Shown in pieces: positions 55,801 through 60,949 of a DNA stretch of 64,000 nt. The DNA is from Castor canadensis (Eukaryota; Chordata; Mammalia; Rodentia; Castoridae). Both the position numbers and the translations under genes were made by a program. Each line of letters starts with the position of its first letter. The first letter of the stretch is position 1. The notes under the pieces were generated by a model. That model searched no databases. It worked only from the letters and a program-made list of their open reading frames with translations, and was not told the DNA's origin. The stretch covers positions 6,654,001 to 6,718,000 of the forward strand of contig NC_133400.1 of NCBI RefSeq assembly GCF_047511655.1, in the 5' to 3' direction.

Positions 55801-55876
55801 TAAGATGCTCACCTGTCACATTGGCCCTCACAGGCTCCAGCTGTTCTTTCTTATTCCTGCCAAATATTATATCCAT
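17305..55876 (-). CDS. BCO1: BCO1 gene, 11 coding exons (beta-carotene 15,15'-oxygenase, 538 aa)
   Basis: Cytosolic non-haem iron enzyme that cleaves beta-carotene at the central double bond with O2 to give two retinal molecules, the main step making vitamin A from provitamin carotenoids, chiefly in intestine and liver. Coding exons (minus strand, first to last): 55813-55876, 53099-53227, 46369-46498, 44299-44446, 35465-35612, 32826-33049, 31714-31971, 23694-23799, 20898-20992, 19730-19841, 17305-17507. They total 1617 nt and join in one open frame of 538 residues; human BCO1 has 547. All junctions have GT donors and AG acceptors. Iron ligands H172, H237, H308 and H514 fall at the human numbers, as do second-shell E140, E405 and E457. 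The PDPCK motif (99-103) of the RPE65/BCO family is present. The C-terminus is short and divergent after LDLHGLF. BCO2 and RPE65 are excluded by near-identity to BCO1 along the whole length and by the GAN neighbour. Confidence 0.97.
17534..17660. repeat. (CCCTT)n / CT-rich low-complexity tract
   Basis: Plus strand is almost pure pyrimidine with CCCTT repeats; on the BCO1 strand it is purine-rich and begins about 27 bp upstream of the exon 11 acceptor. Confidence 0.9.
17662..17733 (-). repeat. ID element (tRNA-Ala-like SINE, minus)
   Basis: 'gtgctggggatagaacccag' ... 'ctctgccactgagctacaac' 'cccagcc', the reverse of an ID element (A-box TAGCTCAGTGG type). Confidence 0.88.
17754..17828 (-). repeat. 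Diverged ID-like SINE (minus)
   Basis: 'ggtgctgaggatggaagcca' ... 'actctacgcctgaactgcac' 'ccctagcc'. An older copy directly next to the previous ID. Confidence 0.75.
18350..18490 (+). repeat. MIR-like fragment
   Basis: 'cgtgtgaccttaggcacgtt' followed by 'tctgagcctccccttggtaa' matches the MIR core. Confidence 0.7.
19080..19590 (+). repeat. ERVL-type LTR remnant
   Basis: 'gtatcctttcactgtaataa' 'accgtaactttaagaa', then 'gagttctgtgagtgtgacta' is the polyadenylation-end pattern of old ERVL LTRs. Boundaries approximate. Confidence 0.55.
19730..19841 (-). CDS. BCO1: BCO1 coding exon 10 (residues 435-472)
   Basis: Acceptor GAGCACAG; encodes [35 protein letters not shown] and one base of Gly472; donor GTAAGA. 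Contains Glu457 in the PAEPLFVP motif of the family. Confidence 0.96.
19842..20897 (-). other. BCO1: BCO1 intron 9
   Basis: 1.06 kb with a recent ID insertion at 20170-20254; otherwise nothing recognised. Confidence 0.9.
20170..20254 (+). repeat. ID element with 13-bp target duplication
   Basis: 'gcgctggggatgtcgctcag' 'tggtagagcgcttgcc' ... 'tggtttgatccctagcac' and an A-rich tail. Perfect 13-bp copies (AAGTGAAAGTCCT) at 20157-20169 and 20255-20267 flank it. Not a functional tRNA gene. Confidence 0.93.
20898..20992 (-). CDS. BCO1: BCO1 coding exon 9 (residues 403-434)
   Basis: Acceptor TTTCCAG; encodes [28 protein letters not shown] after the split Gly403; donor GTACAG. Contains second-shell Glu405. 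Confidence 0.97.
22046..22140 (+). repeat. ID element
   Basis: 'ggctggggatgaaagctcag' 'tggtagagcacttgcc' ... 'gggttcaatccctagcacca' and an A/C-rich tail. Confidence 0.92.
22150..22305 (+). repeat. ID element with A/G-rich tail
   Basis: 'tgggggtgtagctcagtagc' ... 'ttggtttgatttccagcacc', then an A-rich and (GGA)-rich tail to about 22305. Confidence 0.85.
22530..22600 (+). repeat. ID-related SINE, 5'-diverged
   Basis: Ends 'gaccctggattcaatcccca' 'gcaccac' with a weak A-box half; lies just upstream of a B1-like unit. Confidence 0.7.
22605..22725 (+). repeat. B1-like (7SL-derived) SINE with (AAAAC)n tail
   Basis: 'aggcagaaggaccacttgag' ... 'aaggtcagcctgggcaacct' 'agtggga..ctgcctcaaaa' and then AAAAC repeats. 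Confidence 0.8.
22788..22908 (-). repeat. B1 SINE (minus)
   Basis: 'gagataaggtctcactacat' 'agcccaggctgacctggaac' ... 'gtgctggcattacaggcatg' is the reverse complement of rodent B1. B1 plus ID in one genome supports a rodent. Confidence 0.92.
22930..23110 (-). repeat. L1 3'-end fragment (minus)
   Basis: 'caaaggggtttcattgtgat' 'cgttccatacatgcatgtga' ... 'taccccacccccccc' is the reverse of the L1 end seen at 8690-8850. Confidence 0.65.
23694..23799 (-). CDS. BCO1: BCO1 coding exon 8 (residues 368-403)
   Basis: Acceptor TTTTCAG; encodes [31 protein letters not shown] and the first base of Gly403; donor GTACAG. Residue 379 is Ala, the common human state at a site where a Val variant lowers activity. 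Confidence 0.97.
23975..24070 (-). repeat. MIR-like fragment
   Basis: 'gactctccaaggtcacatag' 'atggtgggtggtagagccag' is the reverse MIR order. Confidence 0.55.
24725..25095. mobile_element. Tigger-type DNA transposon remnant
   Basis: One end reads 'cagggg atacattccaagac' and 'aaactgcagggagtgctgaa'; the other reads 'gtggataactgaaactgtgg' 'aaaggaaaactgtggataag'. These are the two ends of a Tigger/pogo-like element with its middle deleted. No transposase frame. Confidence 0.7.
25265..25400 (-). repeat. MIR fragment (minus)
   Basis: 'gaagaggaaactgaggccca' 'gagaagcagagtgattc..' 'aaagtcacacag', the reverse MIR core. Confidence 0.75.
25557..25608. repeat. (CCTT)n microsatellite
   Basis: About 13 uninterrupted CCTT units. 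Confidence 0.97.
25609..25907 (-). repeat. Composite tRNA-like SINE (long form, minus)
   Basis: 'gtggggtttgaacttagggc', 'ggtagggtcttgtgctttcg', 'gccgggatcacaggtgcacc', 'ttgaggtagggtctcac', 'gctgggattacagacaggca'. Confidence 0.87.
26738..27037 (+). repeat. Composite tRNA-like SINE (long form, plus)
   Basis: 'gagctcaaacctgtaatccc' ... 'gaccctatctgaaaaataaa' ... 'gcgcaagtggtagagtgaaa' ... 'aaaccctagtacc' and a poly-A tail. Confidence 0.85.
27040..29370. other. Intronic stretch without recognised features
   Basis: Part of BCO1 intron 7. GC is higher than around it (notably 27.7-29.3 kb) and several frames of 90-130 codons overlap on both strands, but none resembles a known protein or shows splice-flanked homology. 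Confidence 0.4.
29375..29541 (-). repeat. B1 SINE (minus)
   Basis: T/G-rich head, 'gagataaattcttgctatga', 'gtagcccaggctggcctgga', 'agtgctgggactatagga'. Confidence 0.88.
29545..29598 (-). repeat. ID fragment (minus)
   Basis: 'gcatgctaagcactgtcccc' 'taccactgagctgcacccca' 'gccc'. Confidence 0.8.
30150..30350 (+). repeat. MIR fragment
   Basis: 'aggtttcaatcttggctggg' 'ctgtgtgatctcaggagcat' ... 'tctgagcctcagtttt' then 'gtacttggcatttagtaaat'. Confidence 0.75.
30655..30862 (+). repeat. Composite tRNA-like SINE (plus)
   Basis: 'ggtggctcatgcctgcaatc' ... 'gagatcaggaggacagtggt' ... 'ggaggtgtggctcaagcttt' ... 'gagctcaagccctagtccca'. Confidence 0.87.
30930..31320 (+). repeat. Old L1 3' UTR
   Basis: 'tctaagtgaaagaagccagt' 'cacac', then 'gtgactatatcaaaggccac' 'agaattaaactctttaagtg' and 'ggcatataaactatacctca' are L1M-type 3' sequence. 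Confidence 0.72.
31321..31343. repeat. (CTAT)n microsatellite
   Basis: Almost six CTAT units directly after the L1 end. Confidence 0.9.
31525..31610 (+). repeat. ID element
   Basis: 'gcagctcagggttgggtaaa' 'gcgctcatctagtatgcatg' ... 'gggtttgaccctcagctcca' and an A-rich tail; about 100 bp past the exon 7 donor. Confidence 0.8.
31714..31971 (-). CDS. BCO1: BCO1 coding exon 7 (residues 282-367)
   Basis: Acceptor TCTTTCAG; encodes [54 protein letters not shown]; donor GTAAGG. Iron ligand His308 is in VFHHVN. Both ends are phase 0; the length equals that of the human exon (86 codons). Confidence 0.97.
31972..32825 (-). other. BCO1: BCO1 intron 6
   Basis: Shortest intron (854 bp); no repeat or gene recognised. 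Confidence 0.92.
32826..33049 (-). CDS. BCO1: BCO1 coding exon 6 (residues 207-281)
   Basis: Acceptor TTTTTCTCCAG; encodes [47 protein letters not shown]; donor GTGAGG. Iron ligand His237 is in YYHSFG. Residue 267, variable in people (Arg/Ser), is Gly here. Confidence 0.97.
34642..34743. repeat. Local direct duplication, copy 1
   Basis: Contains 'ccttggaggcctcatctcct' 'ggggtgtgttcccat' and 'aacaagggccaggagcctca' 'ccctcttcccctcagggaca'. Matches 35270-35366 in the same direction with few changes and a 6-8 bp deletion in the second copy. Confidence 0.9.
34962..35150. repeat. (GGAT/GATA)n tetranucleotide tract
   Basis: Degenerate GGAT, GGGT and GATA units over about 190 bp, lying between the two duplicate copies. 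Confidence 0.92.
35270..35366. repeat. Local direct duplication, copy 2
   Basis: Second copy of 34642-34743, ending 98 bp downstream of exon 5 in the BCO1 direction. Confidence 0.9.
35465..35612 (-). CDS. BCO1: BCO1 coding exon 5 (residues 158-207)
   Basis: Acceptor CTTTGCAG; encodes [32 protein letters not shown] plus one base of Glu207; donor GTAGGT. Contains the first iron ligand His172 (AHPHYDE; human has SHPHYDE). Confidence 0.97.
35656..35988 (-). repeat. Composite tRNA-like SINE (long form, minus) with (ATT)n
   Basis: (ATT)n at 35637-35654, then 'ctagagtttgaactcagaac', 'ccacctaagctctgcct', 'gagatggggtctgcac' and 'tataggcatgaacctccatg'. Confidence 0.85.
36810..37215 (+). repeat. MaLR (MLT1-like) LTR remnant
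   Basis: 'ggaagtcctaacccctggta' 'tttgtgaatgtgacctaatt' ... 'atcaagttgtacat' ... 'ctccataactgtgagacag'; MLT1-type order. Confidence 0.75.
37226..37323. mobile_element. Tigger-like DNA transposon remnant, left part
   Basis: 'cagtcacgcatcacttaatg' 'atggggacaggttctgggag' ... 'gtaaacatcatagagtgg' 'acatacacaaacta' resembles the end of a Tigger-type element. It is broken at CAAT by the LTR element and resumes at 44053. Confidence 0.65.
37320..37323. repeat. Target-site duplication (CAAT), left
   Basis: CAAT directly before the TG of the 5' LTR; repeated at 44049-44052 directly after the CA of the 3' LTR. Confidence 0.85.
37324..37712 (+). repeat. 5' LTR of the intron-4 retroelement
   Basis: 389 bp, TG...CA. 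TATA-like TTTTAAAG near 37484 and an AATAAG-type polyadenylation signal near 37606. About 20 mismatches plus small indels against the 3' LTR by hand alignment (about 5%). Confidence 0.9.
37713..37733 (+). other. Candidate primer-binding site
   Basis: TTTGTGGGGAGCTGGCCAGG directly follows the 5' LTR. The leading TT plus a TGKGGGG..CT core is reminiscent of the proline-tRNA site of gammaretroviruses but has several changes. Confidence 0.45.
38702..39178 (+). other. Proline-rich open frame inside the retroelement
   Basis: The longest frame within the element (158 codons), with a run of seven prolines. I see no gag motif (no major homology region, no CCHC knuckle). Probably a by-product of the GC-rich composition of this part. 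Confidence 0.2.
39300..43600. other. AT-rich interior of the retroelement
   Basis: About 4.3 kb with A+T far above the flanks, many TTTAAA/TTAAA strings and frequent stops in all frames. The longest frames are about 60-90 codons and unrecognised. The shift in composition at about 39.3 kb is abrupt. Confidence 0.75.
43662..44048 (+). repeat. 3' LTR of the intron-4 retroelement
   Basis: 387 bp direct copy of 37324-37712. Ends CA at 44048 followed by the CAAT duplication, 250 bp from the exon 4 donor and antisense to BCO1. Confidence 0.9.
44053..44115. mobile_element. Tigger-like DNA transposon remnant, right part
   Basis: 'gatgtaatcctcgggaccac' 'cgctgtttatgcatggttgt' 'gtggcaca' resembles the other end of the element begun at 37226, so the LTR element landed inside it. 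Confidence 0.6.
44299..44446 (-). CDS. BCO1: BCO1 coding exon 4 (residues 108-157)
   Basis: Acceptor TTTTTCTCCTAG; encodes [39 protein letters not shown]; donor GTATTG, which is weak. Includes second-shell Glu140. The 3' LTR of the intron-4 retroelement ends 250 bp downstream of this exon in the gene's direction. Confidence 0.97.
45236..45540 (+). repeat. Composite tRNA-like SINE (long form, plus)
   Basis: 'gccaggcatatatatcagct' ... 'ggtttcaaggcc'-type centre ... 'ggtggcccatgcctgtgatc' ... 'aagttcaaccccagtag' and an A-rich tail. Confidence 0.8.
45875..45965 (-). repeat. tRNA-derived SINE (minus)
   Basis: 'tttgcagtactgaggattga' 'ttgcagggcctcacacttgc' 'taagcaagg', truncated. Confidence 0.75.
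46369..46498 (-). CDS. BCO1: BCO1 coding exon 3 (residues 65-108)
   Basis: Acceptor CTTTCAG; encodes [32 protein letters not shown] and two bases of Lys108; donor GTAACT, slightly off the GTRAGT consensus. Holds the PDPCK motif, whose Cys102 aligns with the palmitoylated cysteine of RPE65. Confidence 0.97.
47055..47465 (-). repeat. MaLR (MLT1-like) LTR remnant (minus)
   Basis: 'ggtttcctatggctgctcta' 'ataagttgcc' ... 'ttcttacagtttgggaag' ... 'aacctaatcacacttgcaaa' 'gtctctttt' is the reverse MLT1-type order. Confidence 0.75.
48200..48330 (-). repeat. MIR fragment (minus)
   Basis: 'aagaaaactgaggcacagag' ... 'agtcacacagctagtgagc', the reverse MIR core. Confidence 0.75.
48406..48645 (+). repeat. 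Composite tRNA-like SINE (plus)
   Basis: 'gtgtctcacacctgtaatcc' ... 'aggtagagatcaagaggatt' ... 'ggggcatggctcaagtggca' 'gagcacc'; the 3' end is lost. Confidence 0.85.
49877..49976 (-). repeat. B1 SINE (minus)
   Basis: T-rich head, 'gacagggtcatggatgtagc' 'ccaggctggctttgaatttg' ... 'tgagttctgggattgcc'. Confidence 0.85.
50480..50620 (+). repeat. MIR fragment
   Basis: 'aatctgacttccaccacttc' 'ttagctgtgtgcatttgggt' 'aagttacttggtctctctgg'. Confidence 0.8.
50977..51065 (-). repeat. tRNA-derived SINE (minus)
   Basis: Poly-T head, 'ggtactggggtttgaactca' 'gagg' ... 'ctaccacttgagccactcca'. Confidence 0.88.
51655..51870 (-). repeat. MIR fragment (minus)
   Basis: 'cttgtgctatgtgccagaca' ... 'gatggggagacagagacaca' 'gagagggtcagtaacttggc' 'taaggtcacacag' ... 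'gggattcaaacct'; nearly full length. Confidence 0.85.
52545..53090 (+). repeat. MaLR (MLT1-like) LTR remnant with internal (GA)n
   Basis: 'gatgtccacgtcctagtccc' 'tggaacctgtgaat' ... 'aaagtccttataagag' ... 'acttccggccttcagaatc'. The (GA)n expansion at 52785-52834 lies within it, and its end reaches the exon 2 donor region. Confidence 0.7.
52785..52834. repeat. (GA)n microsatellite
   Basis: About 24 GA units with one interruption. Confidence 0.95.
53099..53227 (-). CDS. BCO1: BCO1 coding exon 2 (residues 22-65)
   Basis: Acceptor TTTTTTTAACAG; encodes [37 protein letters not shown] with split Gly codons at both ends; donor GTGAGA. It carries the conserved LLRNGPG and HWFDG motifs of carotenoid oxygenases (first blade of the beta-propeller). 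Confidence 0.97.
53487..53697 (+). repeat. Composite tRNA-like SINE (plus)
   Basis: 'gcctgtgatcctggctactt' ... 'gagatcaggaggattgccgt' ... 'gtggctcaagtggtagagtg' ... 'gagttcaaaccctaacacc'. Confidence 0.88.
53857..53969 (-). mobile_element. 65-bp L1-derived insertion with poly-A and target duplication
   Basis: Copies of ATTTGCAAGTTTTT at 53857-53870 and 53956-53969 flank a T25 run (53866-53890, overlapping the first copy) and 65 bp (53891-53955). The reverse complement of those 65 bp matches the L1 3' UTR at about 62699-62763 with about five mismatches. Confidence 0.85.
55813..55876 (-). CDS. BCO1: BCO1 coding exon 1 (residues 1-22)
   Basis: Starts at ATG 55876 with [20 protein letters not shown], matching the human N-terminus, and ends in a split Gly22 codon before GTGAGC. 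Context is moderate (T at -3, G at +4). The frame upstream stays open but has no in-frame ATG nearby, so this start is the clear choice. Confidence 0.97.
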
Positions 55877-55922
55877 GGAGCTGGTGGCAGAGTGAGTGAT
55901 ATTGACAGAGAAGTGACCCAAC

Positions 55923-55944
55923 GCTCCTGTGAGCTCACAGGAGC
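55923..55944. promoter_or_regulatory. 22-bp perfect palindrome in the BCO1 leader
   Basis: Perfect inverted repeat centred on GAGCTC, 47-68 nt upstream of the BCO1 ATG. In RNA it could form a 9-bp stem with an AGCT loop; in DNA it could be a symmetric factor site. Confidence 0.8.
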
Positions 55945-55995
55945 TGCTCCTGGCTCCTGTTACCTTGCCTTCCTGCCTTCCTGCCCTCCGCTCCT

Positions 55996-56019
55996 TCACA
56001 TCCTGGTCAGTCCTGACAT
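55996..56019 (-). other. Upstream ORF in the BCO1 leader (7 codons)
   Basis: ATG at 56019, frame MSGLTRM then TGA at 55996-55998; the last sense codon is itself ATG followed at once by TGA. It ends about 120 nt before the BCO1 start and is in a different frame. Confidence 0.5.
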
Positions 56020-56096
56020 GAGTCCTGTCTCCTTCTGCTCCTTCCCTCTCCAAGGGTCGGGTATCTGCACACACAGGGAAGTTGCTGCACTGTGCA

Positions 56097-56104
56097 GTTT
56101 ATAT
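56097..56104 (-). promoter_or_regulatory. BCO1: TATA-like box of BCO1 (ATATAAAC)
   Basis: ATATAAAC on the minus strand, which would place transcription start about 56070. A 13-bp interrupted palindrome (CTGCACTGTGCAG, 56085-56097) abuts it. Confidence 0.6.
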
Positions 56105-56105
56105 T

Positions 56106-56118
56106 TGGACAAAGGTCA
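56106..56118 (+). promoter_or_regulatory. BCO1: DR1 nuclear-receptor element (PPAR/RXR type) of BCO1
   Basis: TGGACA-A-AGGTCA, a direct repeat of two hexamers spaced by one base, with one perfect AGGTCA half. It sits directly upstream of the TATA-like box, about -36 to -48 from the inferred start. PPAR control of the mouse gene through such an element is established. Confidence 0.65.
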
Positions 56119-56119
56119 A

Positions 56120-57720
56120 TTCCCAAGCCATGTGTCCCGGCTAATATTTAACTCTCTTTGCTTTCACTTTTGGCTTAACTGAGGATTGCACATTTCTAAG
56201 TTGGTGGAAAAAATTCAGGGCATTCTGTGTAGTTAGATTGCCTGAAATAATCCCTCCTGAGAGCTGGAGCTGTTTTATGACCAGGACCAACAAGGTGCCA
56301 TGAGTTAGGGAACCCTCGAATGGGTAGGTTGTACCAATGCCTGCTGCAGATCAGGGGACATCTTTGCCTTTTGCAGAGATGGGGAGGTTTTGTTTGGTTT
56401 TATTTTCAGTGAAGGCCCTGATATCCCCCACAAAAAATCACATGCAAGAAGAACTAGTTCATTATTTTTCTTTTGGAAGAAGGGAACATAGAAATGTGCC
56501 AGGAACCCATTTAAAAAATAGACAGGGAACCAAAGACTTCTGAGGAACTAAAGAATAGTAAAAAATCAAACTTCTGTTCAACTTCCTGTCCTAGAAGACA
56601 GGGAAAGGATGGTTGTATTCAGTTCTAGGATTTCTGATAGTCATGCGCCTTGATGTGACATCATCGTCTAAAATAATCCATATTAAACTCGATATGAGTT
56701 AAAGAACTCCTAACTCATACTGCTCTGAGAAATAGCCATGGCTACCCTGATTCCAACAGTACATAATATTCACATATTGAAGCATCACATGGTAGCCTGT
56801 TCATATGCACAATATTGAAGCTTATATTTAGTAGTTAAAAATAAACTTTAAATAGCATAAAATGATTTGAAGAGAAAGAAAGGGCCTTTATTGCAGCCCA
56901 GCTAAGGGTGAGGATGGTGAGGTCTGGGCTGGGAGCTGGTCAGTGGTTCAAGACTTCTTCCTGGATGTCTGTGCTTCTGGCTGCTCATTCCGGTCACCTG
57001 GTGAGAGCGTTAAAAGTGCCAGTTCTGGGCTGCACTCCAGGCCCACTAACTCAGAATCTCTGCAAGTGGAGCCAGCAGCCAGTATTTTAAGAACCGTCTC
57101 CAGGCGACTCTGATGTGCACGGCAGGCGGCAAGGAGCCCGATTCTGAGGCTGCGAGGTCCAGGTCACGATAGAGTTCGAGTTCCAGCTCTGGGCTGTTAC
57201 CTCCTTGCGACCTCTTTCTCCTAACTGCAGAGTGGGGTAAAATGACATCAGGATCTCGAGGGCCTAGCAAAAGCGCGTGGCCGAGCGAGACAGGTGTATG
57301 ATGACCCTTTCCCTGCTTCTCTTAGAAGGCAGTTCCCCTGCCTCCATTTCCAGTAAGTCGCTTGGAAACCCGCCAGTTATCCCGCGGTCTGATCTCATCA
57401 CATGTGTCCATGTCAGGGTTATTTATTCTGAGCTTGTGGAAGCTGTACCCTTGTAAGGATTAAATAAGAATGTGTGGCATACACTAAGAGCTTAGGAAAA
57501 ACATTGACACCACCAGGGTGGAATAAAAAATTCAGGGCTTAATGATTAGAAGACCTGGGTTCAAACCTCAACCTGGGATTTGATAACTGTGGCTATTGTC
57601 ACGTGACCTTTCAGAACCTCACTTCACCTTGCAAGATAGGGATGGCAGTAACTGCGTTACAAGGCTTGCTGGGAGCATGATAACAAAATTATACAAGCAA
57701 AAACATGACCGCGTTCCTCA
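56120..57720. other. BCO1 upstream region: no gene seen
   Basis: Mostly unique sequence. Bases about 57550-57680 contain a MIR-like string ('gacctgggttcaaacctcaa'). A locally CpG-richer patch at about 57090-57400 does not reach island density. Confidence 0.5.
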
Positions 57721-57723
57721 TTC

Positions 57724-57811
57724 TTTTTTTTCCCTCAGCCCTGGAGTTTGAAGTCAGGGCCTCACTCTTGCTAGACAGGTGCTCTACTACTTGAGCCACT
57801 CTGCCAGCCCT
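57724..57811 (-). repeat. tRNA-derived SINE (minus)
   Basis: Poly-T head, 'agccctggagtttgaagtca' 'gggcctcactcttgctagac' ... 'ctacttgagccactctgcca'. Confidence 0.88.
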
Positions 57812-58319
57812 GCTCTTTCTTGTCTCTCTCTGTAAGTTCAGAAAAACATTAGCCACTATCCATTGACTACTCCTATGAGTCAAGTTCTTTGTGGAGGACT
57901 TCCACATAGCGGCAAGCTGTGGCCTCACCCGGTCCTGAGACAGGGGTTCTCTGCACTGTTCTGGAGACTGAGAACTCAACAAAGGTAGCCAGCTTTCTCT
58001 AGCCCACACAGCAAGGAGGAGGTCAAATTAGGAAGCAAAACCAGGAGCTCAACTTCAAAATTTGCACTCTGTGACAATTCCACATGGCTTGGAGGCATGG
58101 TGGCTGTTAGCTGGGTTTTTATTAAGTGAATAATGGGCAGATGGGTCAATGGGGGATAGACACCAAGAAAGTCATTGTTGGGTTTCTATCATTGTATTAT
58201 TTATAACACTGAGCACGAAGCTGTCTTATCTAGATCCTAACCATGCACTAGGGACAATTACATGGTAAGTTAAAACAATTTTAAGAATAATGGTGACAAT
58301 AAACAACAGATACCTGAAC

Positions 58320-58690
58320 TGGTTTACTAAAGCTGCCAGAAAAAAGTATAGAGATTTACTGGCTTAAACTACAGAAATTCATCTTCTCATATTTCTGGAG
58401 GCTTAAAGACCCAGGTTAAGGTGTTGGTAAGTTTGGTTTCTTCTGAGGCCTCTCTCCTGGGCTCGCTGTATCCTTACATGGTGTTTTGTCTATGTGTGCA
58501 AGTCTCGTGTCTCCCTATGTCCAAATTTCTTCTTCTTATAAGGAGACTGGCCAGATTGAATTAATGTGCATCCTAATAGCCTTGTTTTAGCTTCATCTCC
58601 CTTTAAAAGACCCCAATTTCTAAATATGGTCACATTCTGAGGTCCTGGAGGCTAGGGCTTCAATACTTGAATTTGGGTGAGGAGACAAAG
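58320..58690 (-). repeat. MaLR (MLT1-like) LTR remnant (minus)
   Basis: 'ggcttaaactacagaaattc' 'atcttctcatatttctggag' ... 'cttcttcttataaggagact' ... 'aatatggtcacattctgag' ... 'ggcttcaatacttgaatt'. Confidence 0.8.
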
Positions 58691-60949
58691 TTTGGTCATG
58701 AGCAATGGAATGGACTAAGGGAAGACACTTTGGCTGCAGGTAATGGATCATCCGCTGAAACCCTCCAGGTGTGCATTTATCTCCCTCATCCAGCCACCTG
58801 GAGGTCCAGGTCTTGGTCACTTCAGCACTCACTGGGTCATTCCCTGACTAGCACCCATTGCCACCTTCCACACCACTGTCCTCAGAGGGTTGGTTCCTCA
58901 GCCTTGGGTTCTTGAGGTTTGGCTACAGACAATTGCCTTCTCTCCAGAACTCATGTCCTCACACAGTGATGCACAAAAGCAGGAAGACAAGGTGTGGACA
59001 AAGGAGGCATTTTCTTCTGACATTTCTCATATTATGCTGGAGGAAAATCTTCCCCACAGTGACCTAAACAGATCTCCCCTTCCAGTTATTGGTTGAACTG
59101 TGTCATGTGACACCCTTAGACCAATCACTAGAGGATGAGTAGTTGCTGGCCAAGTGGAGAAGAGGGGAAGACAGTCCCACTGGAGAGAAGAGCTTGGGCA
59201 AAGACCCAGATCGTCACCCAGTATGTCCGCCACACACACAGCTCTGGATTATGGGAGGGATATAGGTGTGCTTTGTGTGGGGCTGTGGCAAGGGCCAGGA
59301 GAAAATGGTGGGCAGGGAAGGAAGGGAGGGAAGAGGAGAATTGTCAGCAGATTTGGGGAGAAGAGGTTCTGGTTGCTGGGAGGGAGGCAGGAGGAAGATT
59401 AGATGATTGGCATTCCCTGGAAGCTTTTTCTGCCAGGCCCTTTCCCAGTTTGACTGGAAATCTCTTGGACTTCTTCCCATGTTGCCCATTTGCACAAGTC
59501 AGCCTCAGTAGCCGTCCAGAGATGGCAGGTGGGATTTCTTCTGGAGGGTGAGGCTGGTATAGAGTCACCCACAGTCAGATCTCTGGTCTGTCAGAGATTC
59601 TCACAAGAGAAACTGGCAGGGAGGTAGAACATGGGCCCCCAAGCTAAAGGAAGGGAGCTCACACACAGTGTGCTCTATGCTTACACTGTGTACGCATCAA
59701 GCCTTATAAGCCTTGCCCAGACACCACTGTTTTCTCCATGAATTATGAAAGAAGTGACTGAAGCTTTGTGAGTTCCTGCCCCTGGGCCAGAGATCACACC
59801 ACATGTAGCGGGGCTGGAAAGTTTATTATCTTAGTAATTTTGGGAAGTGGGGGGGAGGTGGCTCCCCTTTCCTGAGACCACTTATCCTACAGGATGGGTT
59901 GAGCCTATAAAACAGTCATAAGGTTAAGAAATAAAAAAGACAAGGTTGTGTGCTGTAAAAAACCAACAGCCTTATTTGCAATTCTGTATCTCTTGTTACA
60001 AAGTTATATTTGTAACACATGAGTTAATATTTCCCTGTTGGAGATATTATCATATCTAAGTTACTTTGCAGTTTTCCAATTAAGTTAACTTCTAAATGGT
60101 GCCTCTAATTAGCCAGGATGATAAGCTGAGCAGATAACATTGAAGTCTGGGATAACAGGGTTCAAGGTGACAGGCAAAGTCCCTGCAGAGGTGGCAGCTG
60201 CCCCATCAACAGAGAAAAATCTTTGGTGGGCAGACATGCTCCTTGGGCTTCTGAAAGGGAAACAACCCCACTGAACCGAAGACCATAAATTATGCCATTG
60301 ACATTTAAGAGGCTCCATTATTTCCACACAGCCTGACTGAGCAGTAGAGAGTGAAGTCACCAGGACCCCGTAGCTCCTGACCTCAGTGAGCACAAAGGCT
60401 AATAAGGAGATGGAAAGGCAAGCAGTGACGATAAACCCCATCATTCAGAGGACAACAGTGCATCACACTTGGCGGGAAGAACCGATCAGATGGAAGTAAA
60501 GAAAAAGGCAGAGAAACGTCTTCTGTCTGAGATGGAAAACTTCAATTTCTATCATAAACTTCAGCCCAATTGGTGACACTTGACAACAATCTAATTTGAA
60601 AAATGACTCTCAGCTTACATTCTGGACAGTAGTCCTGCACCTCTACCTCCTAAATCATCAATCCTCTCTTCCAGCCCTCCAGACCCTGTCCTCATTATTT
60701 TTAATCCATTAGGAATAACCTCCTCTTAGGCCTCCCTCCCTCCAGTCTGATTCCTTTCAATCCGCCTTCCCTGTTGCCACCAGAGAACCTGGCTGAAATT
60801 TGAAACTGATCGTGTCACTCTCCTGTTTAAAATTGAATTTAGCACAGTGCCAGCACATACTAGGTATTCACAAAAATTCAGTGAATAAATGAACAAATGA
60901 TCACATGAATGGTATGTGACCTCACTGTGCTGTGTAGTCATTGCACTAG
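58691..60949. other. Intergenic: nothing recognised
   Basis: No gene or clear repeat. A GGGAGG-rich patch lies near 59300-59400. The 138-codon frame at 59135-59551 is unrecognised. Confidence 0.4.

Larger units (their letters stand above)
53228..55812 (-). other. BCO1: BCO1 intron 1
   Basis: 2.6 kb with a composite SINE, a tiny L1-derived insertion with a long poly-A, MIR-like sequence near 54290-54400 and AT-rich DNA at 53970-54110 and 54770-54990. Confidence 0.92.
55877..56072 (-). promoter_or_regulatory. BCO1: Inferred BCO1 5' leader
   Basis: Sequence between the inferred start of transcription (about 56070, from the TATA-like box) and the ATG. It carries one short upstream ORF and a 22-bp palindrome. 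No splice acceptor is evident, so the leader is probably in the same exon as the ATG. Confidence 0.55.

Noticed and set aside
55877..56074. In-frame upstream extension of BCO1
   Set aside because: The frame is open but begins at a GTG and has no ATG before 55876; the known protein starts MDIIFGR.
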